Origin: Pseudomonas fluorescens
Lineage (GTDB): Bacteria > Pseudomonadota > Gammaproteobacteria > Pseudomonadales > Pseudomonadaceae
NCBI RefSeq assembly: GCF_902497625.1
Contig: NZ_CABVGX010000040.1
Location: 1 to 50,833 of the forward strand
Length of the DNA: 50,833 nt
Reading direction: 5' to 3'
The notes beneath the pieces are model-generated. The model searched no databases, was not told where the DNA came from, and was given only the letters and a program-made list of their open reading frames with translations. The position numbers were made by a program, and so were the translations under genes. Shown here one piece after another: positions 34,619 through 43,842 of this stretch (position 1 is the first letter of the stretch; each line of letters starts with the position of its first letter).

Positions 34619-34960
34619 TCAGGCCTGATTGATCGGCTTTTCCGGATACCAGACGTCGATCAGCGGGCTGACCGTCGCTTCGGTCAGTTCGCTACGGCCT
34701 TTGAGCCAGGCTTCAACAGCAGCACGCTGCTCTTCGGAGACCGAGCCGCGCTTCTGCAGGCAAACCAGACCGAAGTCGTCGCCGCCAACATAGCCCAGAC
34801 CGTTGGCTTCCATGGCCTCTTTCAGGAACGCGTCGAGGAAAGCATCAATGGCTTCATCAGCCAAATCTTCTTTGAAATCCAGGTTCAGCTCGAAACCCAG
34901 CTCTTGAAATTCATCGACGCACAGTTTTTTGCGCAGACGCTGGGAACGGTTAGTCGCCAT
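34619..34960 (-). CDS. yggL: YggL family protein (DUF469)
   Basis: A 113-residue acidic protein of the YggL family, whose E. coli member associates with the 50S ribosome. It opens MATNRSQRLRKKLCVDEFQE and contains FELNLDFKEDLADEAIDAFL and the end LIDVWYPEKPI. The start at 34960 is the conserved one; a 64-codon upstream extension has no homology. It is a monocistronic gene divergent from the PBP4-type gene. Confidence 0.92.
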   Translation of the reverse strand: MATNRSQRLRKKLCVDEFQELGFELNLDFKEDLADEAIDAFLDAFLKEAMEANGLGYVGGDDFGLVCLQKRGSVSEEQRAAVEAWLKGRSELTEATVSPLIDVWYPEKPINQA

Positions 34961-35194
34961 TGGAACAATCCTCATAAGTAATAACGGGCGGCACTTTAGC
35001 AGTTTAAGCGGCCAATTGCCCGACTCTCTGGGTGGCGCTGGCGACCGTCGGTAAAAAAATAGCCGATTAGACGACCGGGGCACGGCACAAGCCGGGACAC
35101 CTTGGGGCATAATGCCGACACTTTCATGACCACTGAGGGAATTTTTCAGCATGCCCTCGTCTTTTCCCCCCTCGGCTGTAGGGTTTTATTACAC

Positions 35195-36655
35195 ATGATC
35201 AAATCTTTGCGTCCATTGTTACTGGCCGGTTTTCTTCTCCCGCTGGCCTTCACCGTTTCCGCCGCCCCTATCAACACTGGCCTGACGCCCAACGTCGAAA
35301 AGGCGCTCAAGGCCAGCAAACTGCAAACCAACGCCTTGTCGCTGGTAATGATCCCGCTCAACGGCCCTGGCACGCCGACCATCTTCAACGCTGACGTTTC
35401 GGTCAACCCGGCCTCGACCATGAAACTGGTGACCACCTACGCCGCGCTGGAAATGCTCGGCCCGAACCATCAGTGGAAAACCGAGTTCTACACCGATGGC
35501 ACCCTCAGCGGCGGCATCCTCAACGGCAACCTGTACCTCAAGGGTGGTGGTGATCCGAAGCTGAACATGGAAAAACTCTGGTTGCTGATGCGCGATCTGC
35601 GTGCCAACGGCGTGACGCAAATCACCGGCGATCTGGTGCTCGACCGCAACTTCTTCGTGCAACCGCAACTGCCGGACTTCAATGACGACGGCAATAACGA
35701 CAACAAACCGTTCCTGGTGAAACCCGATTCGCTGCTGGTCAACCTCAAGGCCCTGCGTTTTGTCGCGCGCAATGACAATGGCCGGGTGCTGATTTCCGTC
35801 GAGCCGCCGATCGCCACTGTTCGCATCGAAAACCAGGTCAAGGCAGTCAACTCCAAACAATGCACCGGTGGCGTGCGCTACAACCCGGTCAACCAGCCCG
35901 ACGGTAGCGTAACCGTGACCGTCGGCGGTCAATTGGGCGATGGCTGCAGCTCACAGACTTACCTGTCGCTGCTTGATCACGCGACCTACACCGCCGGCGC
36001 CGTGCGTGCGATCTGGAAAGAACTGGGCGGCAGCATCCAGGGACGTGATCGCCTGGCAACAGTGCCAAGCGGTGCGAAAGTACTCGCACGGGCTTATTCG
36101 CCAGACCTCGCCGAAATCATTCGCGACATCAACAAGTACAGCAACAACACCATGGCCCAGCAGTTGTTCCTGAGCCTGGGCCAGCGTTTCCGCACCGACG
36201 CCGATGGCGACGATGCCAAAGCAGCGCAGCGGGTAGTGCGTCAGTGGCTGGCGAAGAAAGGCATCACCGCACCGCATCTGGTCATGGAAAACGGCTCCGG
36301 CCTGTCCCGCGCCGAGCGCGTGAGTGCGCGTGAAATGGCGGGCATGCTGCAGGCGGCGTGGAAGAGTCCGTATTCGGCAGAATTCATCAGCTCGATGCCG
36401 ATTGCCGGCACCGACGGCACCATGCGCAAGCGTCTGAAACGCACCGCGATGGCCGGCGAAGCTCACGTCAAGACCGGTACCTTGAACACCGTACGGGCGA
36501 TTGCCGGTTACAGCCGCGACATCAATGGCAATACCTGGGCGGTCGTGGCCATCCTCAACGACAAAGCTCCGTTCGGCGCGTCGTCGGTGCTGGATCAGGT
36601 GCTGCTCGACCTCTATCGCCAGCCGAAACTGCCGCAAACCGCTTCGGTGCTGTAA
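35195..36655 (+). CDS. dacB: D-alanyl-D-alanine carboxypeptidase/endopeptidase (PBP4 type)
   Basis: A 486-residue periplasmic peptidoglycan hydrolase that trims or cleaves peptide cross-links. It has a signal peptide (cleavage near residue 24, VSAAP). Catalytic motifs are in order: SxxK as S74-TMK77, SxN as YSNNTMAQ, and KTG as HVKTGTL. The inserted region between the first two motifs marks the class C low-molecular-mass PBP (PBP4). The start at 35195 sets the signal peptide. In Pseudomonas, loss of PBP4 induces the AmpC beta-lactamase. Confidence 0.95.
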   Translation: MIKSLRPLLLAGFLLPLAFTVSAAPINTGLTPNVEKALKASKLQTNALSLVMIPLNGPGTPTIFNADVSVNPASTMKLVTTYAALEMLGPNHQWKTEFYTDGTLSGGILNGNLYLKGGGDPKLNMEKLWLLMRDLRANGVTQITGDLVLDRNFFVQPQLPDFNDDGNNDNKPFLVKPDSLLVNLKALRFVARNDNGRVLISVEPPIATVRIENQVKAVNSKQCTGGVRYNPVNQPDGSVTVTVGGQLGDGCSSQTYLSLLDHATYTAGAVRAIWKELGGSIQGRDRLATVPSGAKVLARAYSPDLAEIIRDINKYSNNTMAQQLFLSLGQRFRTDADGDDAKAAQRVVRQWLAKKGITAPHLVMENGSGLSRAERVSAREMAGMLQAAWKSPYSAEFISSMPIAGTDGTMRKRLKRTAMAGEAHVKTGTLNTVRAIAGYSRDINGNTWAVVAILNDKAPFGASSVLDQVLLDLYRQPKLPQTASVL

Positions 36656-36685
36656 CAGATTTCAAGGACACCAAAGACCGACAAT

Positions 36686-36772
36686 GTGGGAGCGGGCTTG
36701 CTCGCGAATGCGGTGGATCAGTGAATACAAGTGCTGACTGATAACCGCATTCGCGAGCAAGCCCGCTCCCAC
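36686..36772. repeat. REP inverted pair after dacB
   Basis: GTGGGAGCGGGCTTGCTCGC at 36686 and its perfect reverse complement ending at 36772 enclose a 30-nt centre, with paired GAATGCGG and CCGCATTC extending the stem. It lies between the convergent dacB and GGDEF genes, where it may also stop transcription. Confidence 0.88.
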
Positions 36773-36791
36773 AGGGGACTTGCGTACAGCC

Positions 36792-39176
36792 TTAGCTCAC
36801 CTCGCCCTCTACCCGGTCCCGGCCTGCCTGTTTCGCCGCATAAACCCCCGAATCAGCGCGCAGCAGCAAGGCGTCGGCGCCCTCTCCGACGCGCCAGCTG
36901 GCTATCCCGAAACTCGCGGTGACGATGCCGACGTCGTCGATCGGCGTGTTGCGCAGCCCTTGCCACAATTCCAGCGCCAACAGCCGAGCATGCTCGCCGT
37001 CGATGTCCGGGCAGAGCACCATGAACTCTTCGCCGCCCAGCCGACAGAACACATCGGTGCGCCGCAGGCGATGGCCAATGCGGTCGCACACTGTCTGCAA
37101 CACTCTGTCGCCCACTGCGTGACCATGCAGATCGTTGATGCGCTTGAAGTGGTCGATGTCGAGCATGATCACCGAGAGCTGACCCCCTCCGCGCTCGACC
37201 CTGGCCATCTCCGTGGTCAGGCGCTCCTGGAAGTAGCGTCGATTGTGAATGCCGGTCAGCGAATCAGTGATCGACAGCGCCCGCAGCTCTTCTTCCACCC
37301 GCTTCAAGTCGGAAATGTCCGAGATGTAACCGTGCCAGAGCACGCCGCCACCGGGCAACTCTTCGGGTGTCGCCTCGCCGCGAACCCAGCGCACACCGCG
37401 CTGCGGCAGCTGCACGCGATACTCCTCGCGCCACGGACTGAGCGTTTCCGCCGAAGCGCGAATCGAGGCGCGAACCCGGGTGGTGTCTTGAGGATGGATC
37501 CGGGTGAAAATCGCTTCGGCGTTGAGCAGCAGCACGTCGGGCTCCAGCTCATAGATCTCGCGAATGCCGTCGCTGGCGTAGATCACACTGAATCGTCCGT
37601 CGAATTCCATTTTGAACTGATAGATCCCGCCAGGAACGTGGGCGCTGAGCTTCTTCAGCAACAAGTCCCGTGCCGCCAGCGCTTCGTGCACGCGTTTGCG
37701 TTCAGTAATGTCGATGCAGATGGCCAGGTGTCCGATCCACAAACCCTGCTCATCGAGCAGCGGCGTCGCCAGCATGTTGACCGCCAGGTGGCTGCCGTCG
37801 CTGCGCACCAGTGTCCATTCCCGCGCTTCCTGGCCGCCCTCCTCGCCGCCCTCGACCAGCATGGCCTGGCAGGTTGGAATCGACTTGCCGTAACGCGCGC
37901 TCAGCTCGGCCGAACGGGACGTCAGTTCGCGCGGCAGGTGCAGACTTTCCAGCGTCATGTGCCCGACCGCCTCCGCACTCGCATAGCCGAGCATTTGCTC
38001 TGCGCCGGCATTGAACGTGCTGATCACACCGCGCAGATCGGTGGCGATGATTGCCACTTGAGTCGCTGCATCCAGCACTCCGCGCAACTGTCCGTGGGTG
38101 CCGCGCAACTCCTGCTCGCGGGCGTGCAGCTCCTCGGTGCGCCGCTCGACCAGTTTCAGCGCACGCTGACGCTGGCTCACCAACACGTAGAGCAACGCAC
38201 TGAGCATCAGGCTGAGCAACCCGCCCAGCACCACCACGCTGGTCACCGACGAATGATTGGCTTGCAGAAACGCTTCGCTGGGCTGGATGTCGACCTGGTA
38301 ATCATGATCAGCCAGGCGCAACAGCCGCGTTGCGGCCAGATCGCTCGGCGCCGCACGGTTCGGCGACTCGTAGAGGACTTCGTGCTGATCGTCGGTGGAC
38401 AGGTCCAGAATGCGCACAGCGAGGTAATCGCGTGGGGCTTCCGGCAAGCCATCGGCGAGCAACTGACGCATGCTGATCACGGCCATCACATAACCGTAAG
38501 GTTGGCTGTCGCCGGCATTGATGACCGGTGCCACCAGCAGCACACCCCGAGCATATGCGGGTTCAATGCTGACCAGATGCATCGGCTGCGACACTGCCAT
38601 CTGCCCATGCTGGTCGGCCCGTTCCAGCGTGGCACGGCGCAAAGGTTGCGCAAGCAGGTCGTAGCCCAGTGGCGCACCGAGTTTGCTTTGCGTCTGGCTG
38701 AACAGTACGGCGACGTATTCATCGCGGTCACCGGCCAGTTGCAGTTGACCGTTGGCATCCAGCTCGCGAATGCTGAAGTCGGACATGCCTTCCTCGCGCA
38801 TACGCCGCTCCAGCCCGGGCCGCTCGGCCTGGCTGACGCGCAATGCAAAGGAATACGCCTGGGTGCGGCGCAGCAGCGGTTGCGTGTAGCCGTCGAATTC
38901 GGCGCGGTCGACACTATCGGAATTGATGAAGAATCGACGCAGACCATCGAGACGCTGTTGCTGATCATCGAAACGTTCTTCGATACGGCTGTAACGTTCG
39001 CTGGCGAGCAGCTGGAAGCGTTGCCGCAATTGTTGGTGGAACAGGTTCAGCGTCGACCACGCAAGCACTGCAGTAAACAAACCGCCAATCAGTAATACCA
39101 GCAGCGCGACGCGTATGGCCGACACATCTTCACTGATAAACCCCAGAATCTTCGGGCGCACGGCGTGCAACGACAT
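36792..39176 (-). CDS. Membrane diguanylate cyclase with CHASE, PAS and GGDEF domains
   Basis: A 794-residue sensor enzyme expected to make cyclic di-GMP. Domains: membrane segment (about 21-42), periplasmic CHASE sensor (about 75-270), second membrane segment (about 310-332), coiled linker, two PAS domains (about 360-480 and 490-610), GGDEF domain (about 620-790). The active-site motif is GGEEF near residue 713, and RRTD five residues before it is a consensus inhibitory I-site, so product feedback is likely. There is no EAL domain. The gene stands alone between dacB and rlmKL. Confidence 0.93.
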   Translation of the reverse strand: MSLHAVRPKILGFISEDVSAIRVALLVLLIGGLFTAVLAWSTLNLFHQQLRQRFQLLASERYSRIEERFDDQQQRLDGLRRFFINSDSVDRAEFDGYTQPLLRRTQAYSFALRVSQAERPGLERRMREEGMSDFSIRELDANGQLQLAGDRDEYVAVLFSQTQSKLGAPLGYDLLAQPLRRATLERADQHGQMAVSQPMHLVSIEPAYARGVLLVAPVINAGDSQPYGYVMAVISMRQLLADGLPEAPRDYLAVRILDLSTDDQHEVLYESPNRAAPSDLAATRLLRLADHDYQVDIQPSEAFLQANHSSVTSVVVLGGLLSLMLSALLYVLVSQRQRALKLVERRTEELHAREQELRGTHGQLRGVLDAATQVAIIATDLRGVISTFNAGAEQMLGYASAEAVGHMTLESLHLPRELTSRSAELSARYGKSIPTCQAMLVEGGEEGGQEAREWTLVRSDGSHLAVNMLATPLLDEQGLWIGHLAICIDITERKRVHEALAARDLLLKKLSAHVPGGIYQFKMEFDGRFSVIYASDGIREIYELEPDVLLLNAEAIFTRIHPQDTTRVRASIRASAETLSPWREEYRVQLPQRGVRWVRGEATPEELPGGGVLWHGYISDISDLKRVEEELRALSITDSLTGIHNRRYFQERLTTEMARVERGGGQLSVIMLDIDHFKRINDLHGHAVGDRVLQTVCDRIGHRLRRTDVFCRLGGEEFMVLCPDIDGEHARLLALELWQGLRNTPIDDVGIVTASFGIASWRVGEGADALLLRADSGVYAAKQAGRDRVEGEVS

Positions 39177-39310
39177 AGAGGCAACTCATAACGCCAGGTG
39201 CCGGAAAAGCCCATTGGCCATGAATGAGTTATAGCTATTAGCCACTAATTTGACCAGCAGATAAATGAACTGTAGGAGCGTCCACTGGCTGCTCCTACAG
39301 TTCACCCCCG

Positions 39311-41581
39311 TTAACGCGCCATTATTTTCCAGGCCCGATGGATCTTGCCGTTGCGGGCGAAATCCGGATCGATGGTCTTCGCCGTGATTTCTTCCACGGC
39401 ATAGCGTTCGCTGAGGTTTGGCTCGAGCTCAAACTTGCGGAAGTTGTTGGAGAAATACAGCACGCCACCCGGCGCGAGTCGCGCCATGGCCAGGTCAATC
39501 AATTGCACCTGATCGCGCTGCACGTCGAAAATCCCTTCCATGCGTTTGGAGTTGGAGAACGTCGGCGGATCGATGAAGATCAGGTCGAACTCGTCACGGC
39601 AGGCGTCCAGCCAGACCATCACATCGCCCTGCTCCAGACGGTTCTTGTCGGAGAAACCGTTCAACGACAGGTTGCGTCGCGCCCAGTCAAGGTAGGTTTT
39701 CGACAGGTCGACACTGGTGGTGCTGCGCGCGCCACCCTTGGCCGCGTGAACACTGGCGGTTGCGGTGTAGCAATACAGGTTGAGGAAGCGTTTACCCTCT
39801 GCTTCCTTCTGAATCCGCAAGCGCATCGGCCGGTGATCAAGGAACAGACCGGTATCCAGGTAATCGGTGAGGTTGACCAGCAGCTTGACGCCACCTTCGT
39901 TAACCTCGACAAACTTGCCCTGGGCCGCTTGACGTTCGTATTGCTTGGTGCCGCTCTGACGCTCGCGGCGCTTGACCACCACGCGGCTCTTGTCGACGTT
40001 CAACGCCTGCGGAATGGCCGCCAGGGCATCGAACATGCGCGCCGAGGCTTTTTCCGGGTCGATGGATTTAGGCGCGGCGTATTCCTGGACGTGGACCCAA
40101 TCGTGATACAGGTCGATGGCCATCGAGTATTCCGGCATGTCGGCATCGTAGATGCGATAGCAGTCGATGCCTTCACGCTTGACCCACTTGCCCAGCGCCT
40201 TGAGATTCTTCTGCAAACGGTTGGCAAACATCTGCCCGCCTTCGCTCAAGCGCGGTTGCTCGATCACCACCGGGGCCGGTTTGATCGGGTTGCCGTTCTT
40301 GTTGTACTTCTCGTACTTGCCCGGCGCGACATCGTTGTCGGCAACTTCGACTTCAGCCTGTTCACGCTCGACCTGACGCTGCTCCGGGGTGCGACGCTCA
40401 CCCGTGACAAACTGGTCCGGCGTGACTTTGATCAGCAGCAGTTTGCACGGCAGCGCGCCGTTCCAGAACGAATACTGTTTGTGACTGCGGATGCCCATGC
40501 GCTTGCCCAGGTCCGGCGCGCCGGTGAACACGGCGGCTTCCCAGTTCAGGCAGGCCTGACGCAGACGTTCGCCAAGGTTCTGGTAGAGGTAAAGCAGACT
40601 TGCCTCGTCGCCCAGACGTTCGCCGTATGGCGGGTTGCAGATGACCAGACCTTTCTGGTTCTGGTCCGGACGCGGTTCGAACGTACCGACTTCGCCCTGG
40701 TAGATCTTGATCCACTCGCTCAGGCCGGCCCGTTCGACGTTGTTGCGGCCAGGTTGAATCAGGCGCGGATCGGCTTCGTAGCCACGAATCCACAGCGGTG
40801 GCCTGGCCAGACCGGCAGCGGCGCGCTCGGTGGCCTCTTCATGAAGCTTTTTCCACAGTGCCGGCACGTGACCCAGCCACGCGGTAAAGCCCCACTGCTC
40901 GCGGCGCAGGTTGGGGGCCATATCGGCGGCGATCATCGCCGCTTCAACCAGGAACGTACCGACACCGCACATCGGGTCAGCCAGCGCACCACCGTCGGCG
41001 GCAATGCGCGGCCAGCCGGAGCGGATCAGAATCGCGGCCGCGAGGTTTTCCTTCAACGGCGCAGCGCCCTGCTGCAGTCGATAACCGCGCTGGTGCAGGC
41101 TGTGCCCGGACAGATCGAGCGACAGAATGGCTTCGCCACGGTCCAGACGCAGGTGAATGCGCAGGTCCGGGTTGAGTTTATCGATGGAAGGACGGTCCCC
41201 CTGCGGGGTACGCAGTTTGTCGACGATCGCGTCCTTGACCTTCAACGCGCCGAAGTGGGTATTGTCGATGCCCGACCCGTGGCCGCTGAACTCGACGGCC
41301 AGGGTGCCGTCGTTAAGCATGTGGTCTTGCCATTCGATGTCGAGCACGCCGTGGTACAGGTCTTCGGCGTCCTTCATCGGGAAACGCTTGAGCACCAGCA
41401 ACACCCGGTTCGCCAGACGCGACCACAGACAGAGGCGATAAGCAGTTTCCATGGTGGCCATGCCGCGCACGGCAGAGGTGTGCTCACGCGCTTCTTCAAG
41501 GCCAAGCCCGATGGCTTCCTCGATGAGCAGGCCTTCAAGGCCTTTGGGGCAAGTGAGGAAGAGTTCGAAACGATCGGACAT
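39311..41581 (-). CDS. rlmKL: Bifunctional 23S rRNA methyltransferase RlmKL
   Basis: A 756-residue fusion of two SAM-dependent enzymes: the N-terminal RlmL part methylates G2445 (N2) and the C-terminal RlmK part methylates G2069 (N7) of 23S rRNA. Visible are the N-terminal ferredoxin-like and THUMP domains, NPPYGER near residue 316 (first catalytic motif), and DPPTFSNSK near residue 670 (second). The start MSDRFELFLTCPKGLEG at 41581 matches the family; a 19-codon upstream extension does not. Divergent from rmf, as in other Pseudomonas. Confidence 0.96.
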   Translation of the reverse strand: MSDRFELFLTCPKGLEGLLIEEAIGLGLEEAREHTSAVRGMATMETAYRLCLWSRLANRVLLVLKRFPMKDAEDLYHGVLDIEWQDHMLNDGTLAVEFSGHGSGIDNTHFGALKVKDAIVDKLRTPQGDRPSIDKLNPDLRIHLRLDRGEAILSLDLSGHSLHQRGYRLQQGAAPLKENLAAAILIRSGWPRIAADGGALADPMCGVGTFLVEAAMIAADMAPNLRREQWGFTAWLGHVPALWKKLHEEATERAAAGLARPPLWIRGYEADPRLIQPGRNNVERAGLSEWIKIYQGEVGTFEPRPDQNQKGLVICNPPYGERLGDEASLLYLYQNLGERLRQACLNWEAAVFTGAPDLGKRMGIRSHKQYSFWNGALPCKLLLIKVTPDQFVTGERRTPEQRQVEREQAEVEVADNDVAPGKYEKYNKNGNPIKPAPVVIEQPRLSEGGQMFANRLQKNLKALGKWVKREGIDCYRIYDADMPEYSMAIDLYHDWVHVQEYAAPKSIDPEKASARMFDALAAIPQALNVDKSRVVVKRRERQSGTKQYERQAAQGKFVEVNEGGVKLLVNLTDYLDTGLFLDHRPMRLRIQKEAEGKRFLNLYCYTATASVHAAKGGARSTTSVDLSKTYLDWARRNLSLNGFSDKNRLEQGDVMVWLDACRDEFDLIFIDPPTFSNSKRMEGIFDVQRDQVQLIDLAMARLAPGGVLYFSNNFRKFELEPNLSERYAVEEITAKTIDPDFARNGKIHRAWKIMAR

Positions 41582-41604
41582 GGTTATTCCAGAGCCTTTG
41601 GCTA

Positions 41605-41631
41605 GTGGACCGGCAACGCATTGCCGGCCCG
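41605..41631. other. Hairpin 5' of rlmKL
   Basis: GACCGGCAA and TTGCCGGCC (41607-41630 region) form a near-perfect stem around CGCA, about 25 bases upstream of the rlmKL start on the minus strand. It may be a 5'-UTR structure. No function is assigned. Confidence 0.35.
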
Positions 41632-41979
41632 ATTTCAATCAGGCGCTTTTCTTGAAGAGCGCCCGCGTGGCACGAAGGTGTGCCGACCCACCCGTGCTGC
41701 TCGGGTCAAATGAGCTTAGATGCACGGGCAGATAAAAAAGCTTGAAGCAACAAAATGTCATAAGGCGACCCTTCGTCGAATAATGCTCGCAGCAACAAGA
41801 GCGATTCTCGTTAAAGGATTAAGCCCGTCATCTAGTGTGGGGGCCGATCATACCGGGGTTTGGCCAATAAACCTGCCCCGAACATCATGTTACTTATGGC
41901 CAGAGTACCTTAATGATTACGTCCTTATGACAAAACGATCATTCCATCTGTGTGACTCATTGGTTAGAACTCAACACAG

Positions 41980-42110
41980 GTTGACGTCGCAACGGCGTCA
42001 ACACCTTGGCTCGCCACGCCGGCAGCGAGCCCCAACGGCAGAGATTTTCTGCCAGACCTCAATTCGAGGTCGACGCGATAAATACAGTCAACAAGTGAGG
42101 GCAATACCCT
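41980..42110 (+). promoter_or_regulatory. Structured rmf leader with four hairpins and a paired SD
   Basis: Four perfect stem-loops follow one another: GTTGACG/CGTCAAC (41980-42002), GGCTCGC/GCGAGCC (42008-42031), GGCAGA/TCTGCC (42037-42053) and GACCTC/GAGGTC (42055-42071). Just before the rmf ATG, AGGG (42098-42101, part of the ribosome-binding site) can pair with CCCT (42107-42110). The whole gap 41582-42110 has no credible gene. The promoter was not identified with confidence. Confidence 0.6.
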
Positions 42111-42326
42111 ATGAGAAGACTTAAGCGTGACCCGTTGGAAAGAGCATTTTTACGCGGATATCAATATGGCGTTGGTGGCAAATCCCGTGAGCTTTGCCCA
42201 TTTACTCTACCGTCGGTACGTCAAGCCTGGATTAACGGCTGGCGAGAAGGACGCGGCGACAACTGGGACGGTATGACCGGCACTGCGGGAATCCATAGAC
42301 TCAACGAACTTCACGCCGTCGGCTGA
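42111..42326 (+). CDS. rmf: Ribosome modulation factor
   Basis: A 71-residue basic protein that pairs 70S ribosomes into inactive 100S dimers in stationary phase. It matches Rmf along its length: MRRLKRDPLERAFLRGYQYG, KSRELCPF and RQAWINGWREGR. The start at 42111 is preceded by GAGGG, itself inside a small inverted repeat. A strong terminator follows at 42413. rmf mRNA is known in enterics to be very stable and growth-phase regulated; the structured leader seen here could serve a similar purpose. Confidence 0.95.
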   Translation: MRRLKRDPLERAFLRGYQYGVGGKSRELCPFTLPSVRQAWINGWREGRGDNWDGMTGTAGIHRLNELHAVG

Positions 42327-42412
42327 CACAGGGCTTAACACTCCGACACGACAATCTGAATACGTAACGACTTAACACGCACGCCCCATCCGGGCGGCGG
42401 GCTTCGGCCCAG

Positions 42413-42437
42413 GGGCTCCTTCAAGGAGCCCTTTTTT
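42413..42437 (+). terminator. Intrinsic terminator after rmf
   Basis: GGGCTCCTTCAAGGAGCCC, an 8-bp stem around a 3-nt loop, followed by six T. It lies 87 bp after the rmf stop. Confidence 0.92.
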
Positions 42438-42455
42438 ATGTTTGAAACGCGGTCC

Positions 42456-42604
42456 GTAGCAGCTGCCGAGCACCGCGAGGCTGCGTCCCGCCGCAACGCA
42501 GTCGTGAGACCCGCCAACGCGATCAATCCCAATAAGCCTGGCGTGCAGGGAACTGGCGACTGCTTTGCAGCCGAACGCAGCCTCGCGGGCTCGGCAGCTG
42601 CTAC
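42456..42604. repeat. REP-type inverted pair before the pyrD 3' end
   Basis: GTAGCAGCTGCCGAGCACCG at 42456 faces CGGGCTCGGCAGCTGCTAC ending at 42604, with inner GCCGCAACGCAGTCGT-type sequence and its partner. Same family as the hemN upstream array. It ends at the pyrD stop codon. Confidence 0.8.
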
Positions 42605-42607
42605 AGG

Positions 42608-43627
42608 TCAGCGCAGCGCTGCAATGGCATCCACGGACTCACGGATCAACGCCGGACCTTTGTAGATGAAGCCGGAGTAGATCTGCACCAGGCTCGCACC
42701 CGCTGCGATCTTCTCGGCAGCATGCCTGCCTTCAGTGATCCCGCCCACGGCAATGATCGGCAAGCGCCCCGCCAGCTCCGCCGCCAACACTTTCACCGTG
42801 TGGGTGCTTTTCTCGCGCACCGGTGCGCCAGACAAGCCGCCCGCCTCGTCGCCGTGTTCCATGCCTTCGACGCCAACACGGCTGAGGGTGGTGTTGGTCG
42901 CGATCACCGCATCCATCCCGGTTTCCACCAGCGCCTGGGCGACCTGCACGGTTTCTTCGTCGGTCATGTCCGGGGCGATCTTGATCGCCAGTGGCACATG
43001 CTTGCCGTGACGCAGCGCCAGCTCCGCGCGGCGGGTGGCGAGGTCGGCGAGCAATTGCTTGAGCGAGTCCCCGAATTGCAGGCTGCGCAGGCCCGGAGTG
43101 TTCGGCGAACTGACGTTGACCGTGATGTAACTGGCGTGGGCGTAAACCTTGTCCAGGCAGATCAGGTAGTCATCGACCGCGCGCTCGACCGGCGTATCGA
43201 AGTTCTTGCCGATATTGATGCCCAGCACGCCGGTGTATTTCGCCGCCGCCACGCGGGCGAGCAAATGATCGACACCGAGGTTGTTGAAGCCCATACGGTT
43301 GATGATCGCCTCGGCTTCCGGCAGCCGAAAAATCCGCGGTTTCGGGTTGCCTGGCTGCGCACGTGGGGTAATGGTGCCGATCTCGACAAAACCGAAGCCC
43401 AGTTGTGCGAAACCGTCGATGGCTGCGCCGTTCTTGTCCAGACCGGCCGCCAGCCCCACCGGGTTCGGTAAATTCAGGCCCATGACCGTCACCGGCATTT
43501 TCGCCGGTGCCTTGCTGAGCATGCCGTTGAGGCCCAAACGCCCGCCTGCGCCAATCAAATCCAGCGACAGATCGTGGGAGGTTTCCGGGGAAAGTTTGAA
43601 CAACAGCTGACGGGCCAGGGAGTACAT
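42608..43627 (-). CDS. pyrD: Dihydroorotate dehydrogenase (quinone), class 2
   Basis: A 339-residue membrane-associated FMN enzyme that oxidises dihydroorotate to orotate in pyrimidine synthesis and passes electrons to quinone. The N-terminal helix MYSLARQLLFKLSPETSHDL is the membrane/quinone-binding part of class 2. Core motifs: NPVGLAAGLDKNGAAIDGF, the segment NVSSPNTPGLRSLQ with the catalytic Ser, and VGGITEGRHAAEKIAAGAS for FMN phosphate. Convergent with rmf and divergent from nasS. Confidence 0.96.
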   Translation of the reverse strand: MYSLARQLLFKLSPETSHDLSLDLIGAGGRLGLNGMLSKAPAKMPVTVMGLNLPNPVGLAAGLDKNGAAIDGFAQLGFGFVEIGTITPRAQPGNPKPRIFRLPEAEAIINRMGFNNLGVDHLLARVAAAKYTGVLGINIGKNFDTPVERAVDDYLICLDKVYAHASYITVNVSSPNTPGLRSLQFGDSLKQLLADLATRRAELALRHGKHVPLAIKIAPDMTDEETVQVAQALVETGMDAVIATNTTLSRVGVEGMEHGDEAGGLSGAPVREKSTHTVKVLAAELAGRLPIIAVGGITEGRHAAEKIAAGASLVQIYSGFIYKGPALIRESVDAIAALR

Positions 43628-43719
43628 GGGCGGCGTGGTCTCGAGTGCGGCGAAATGAGGCGGCGATTATAGCCGGGCATCGCAGTCGGGCGCGAGGCGC
43701 GCAGCTAAATCCACCCGCG

Positions 43720-43736
43720 CTGGCATATGCCTTGCA
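43720..43736 (+). promoter_or_regulatory. Sigma-54 promoter of nasS
   Basis: TGGCATATGCCTTGCA: GG (43722-43723), 10 bases, GC (43734-43735), matching TGGCAC-N5-TTGCA. Expected start near 43747, just before the ANTAR leader. TTGCAC-N6-GTGCAA (43732-43749) is a palindrome across the -12 element and start. Confidence 0.8.
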
Positions 43737-43754
43737 CCACTCAGTGCAATCAGC

Positions 43755-43798
43755 ACTCATGCCAACGACGGGATGAGTCGAAAGACAATGGCGTCGTC
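43755..43798 (+). promoter_or_regulatory. ANTAR-target two-hairpin leader before nasS
   Basis: P1: ACTCATGCC (43755-43763), loop AACGAC (43764-43769), GGGATGAGT (43770-43778), one G-G mismatch. P2: GAC (43784-43786), loop AATGGC (43787-43792), GTC, extendable by GA/TC at the outside. Both loops have A1 and G4, and their starts are 23 nt apart, as in the other two leaders. The 3' arm of P2 overlaps the 5' arm of the terminator, so the two folds exclude each other. Confidence 0.72.
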
Positions 43799-43842
43799 AC
43801 TCGGCTCAGTTATCGAGAGAGCCCGGGACGGCGCTTTTTTTT
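43791..43842 (+). terminator. Attenuator terminator before nasS
   Basis: GCGTCGTC (43791-43798) pairs with GACGGCGC (43827-43834) with one G-U, an inner stem CGGCTC / GAGAGCCCG adds to it, and eight T follow (43835-43842). The ribosome-binding site GGAAGGTG starts at the next base, so readthrough is required for nasS expression from the sigma-54 promoter. Confidence 0.82.

Noticed and set aside
39338..41605. A 755-codon plus-strand frame opposite rlmKL, and a 771-codon frame opposite the GGDEF gene (36780-39095)
   Set aside because: Same antisense composition effect; both overlap well-supported genes completely.
43732..43749. NtrC site at the nasS promoter (TTGCAC-N6-GTGCAA)
   Set aside because: The half-site spacing is one base short of the NtrC pattern and it overlaps the -12 element, so it is not an upstream activator site; kept only as a note.
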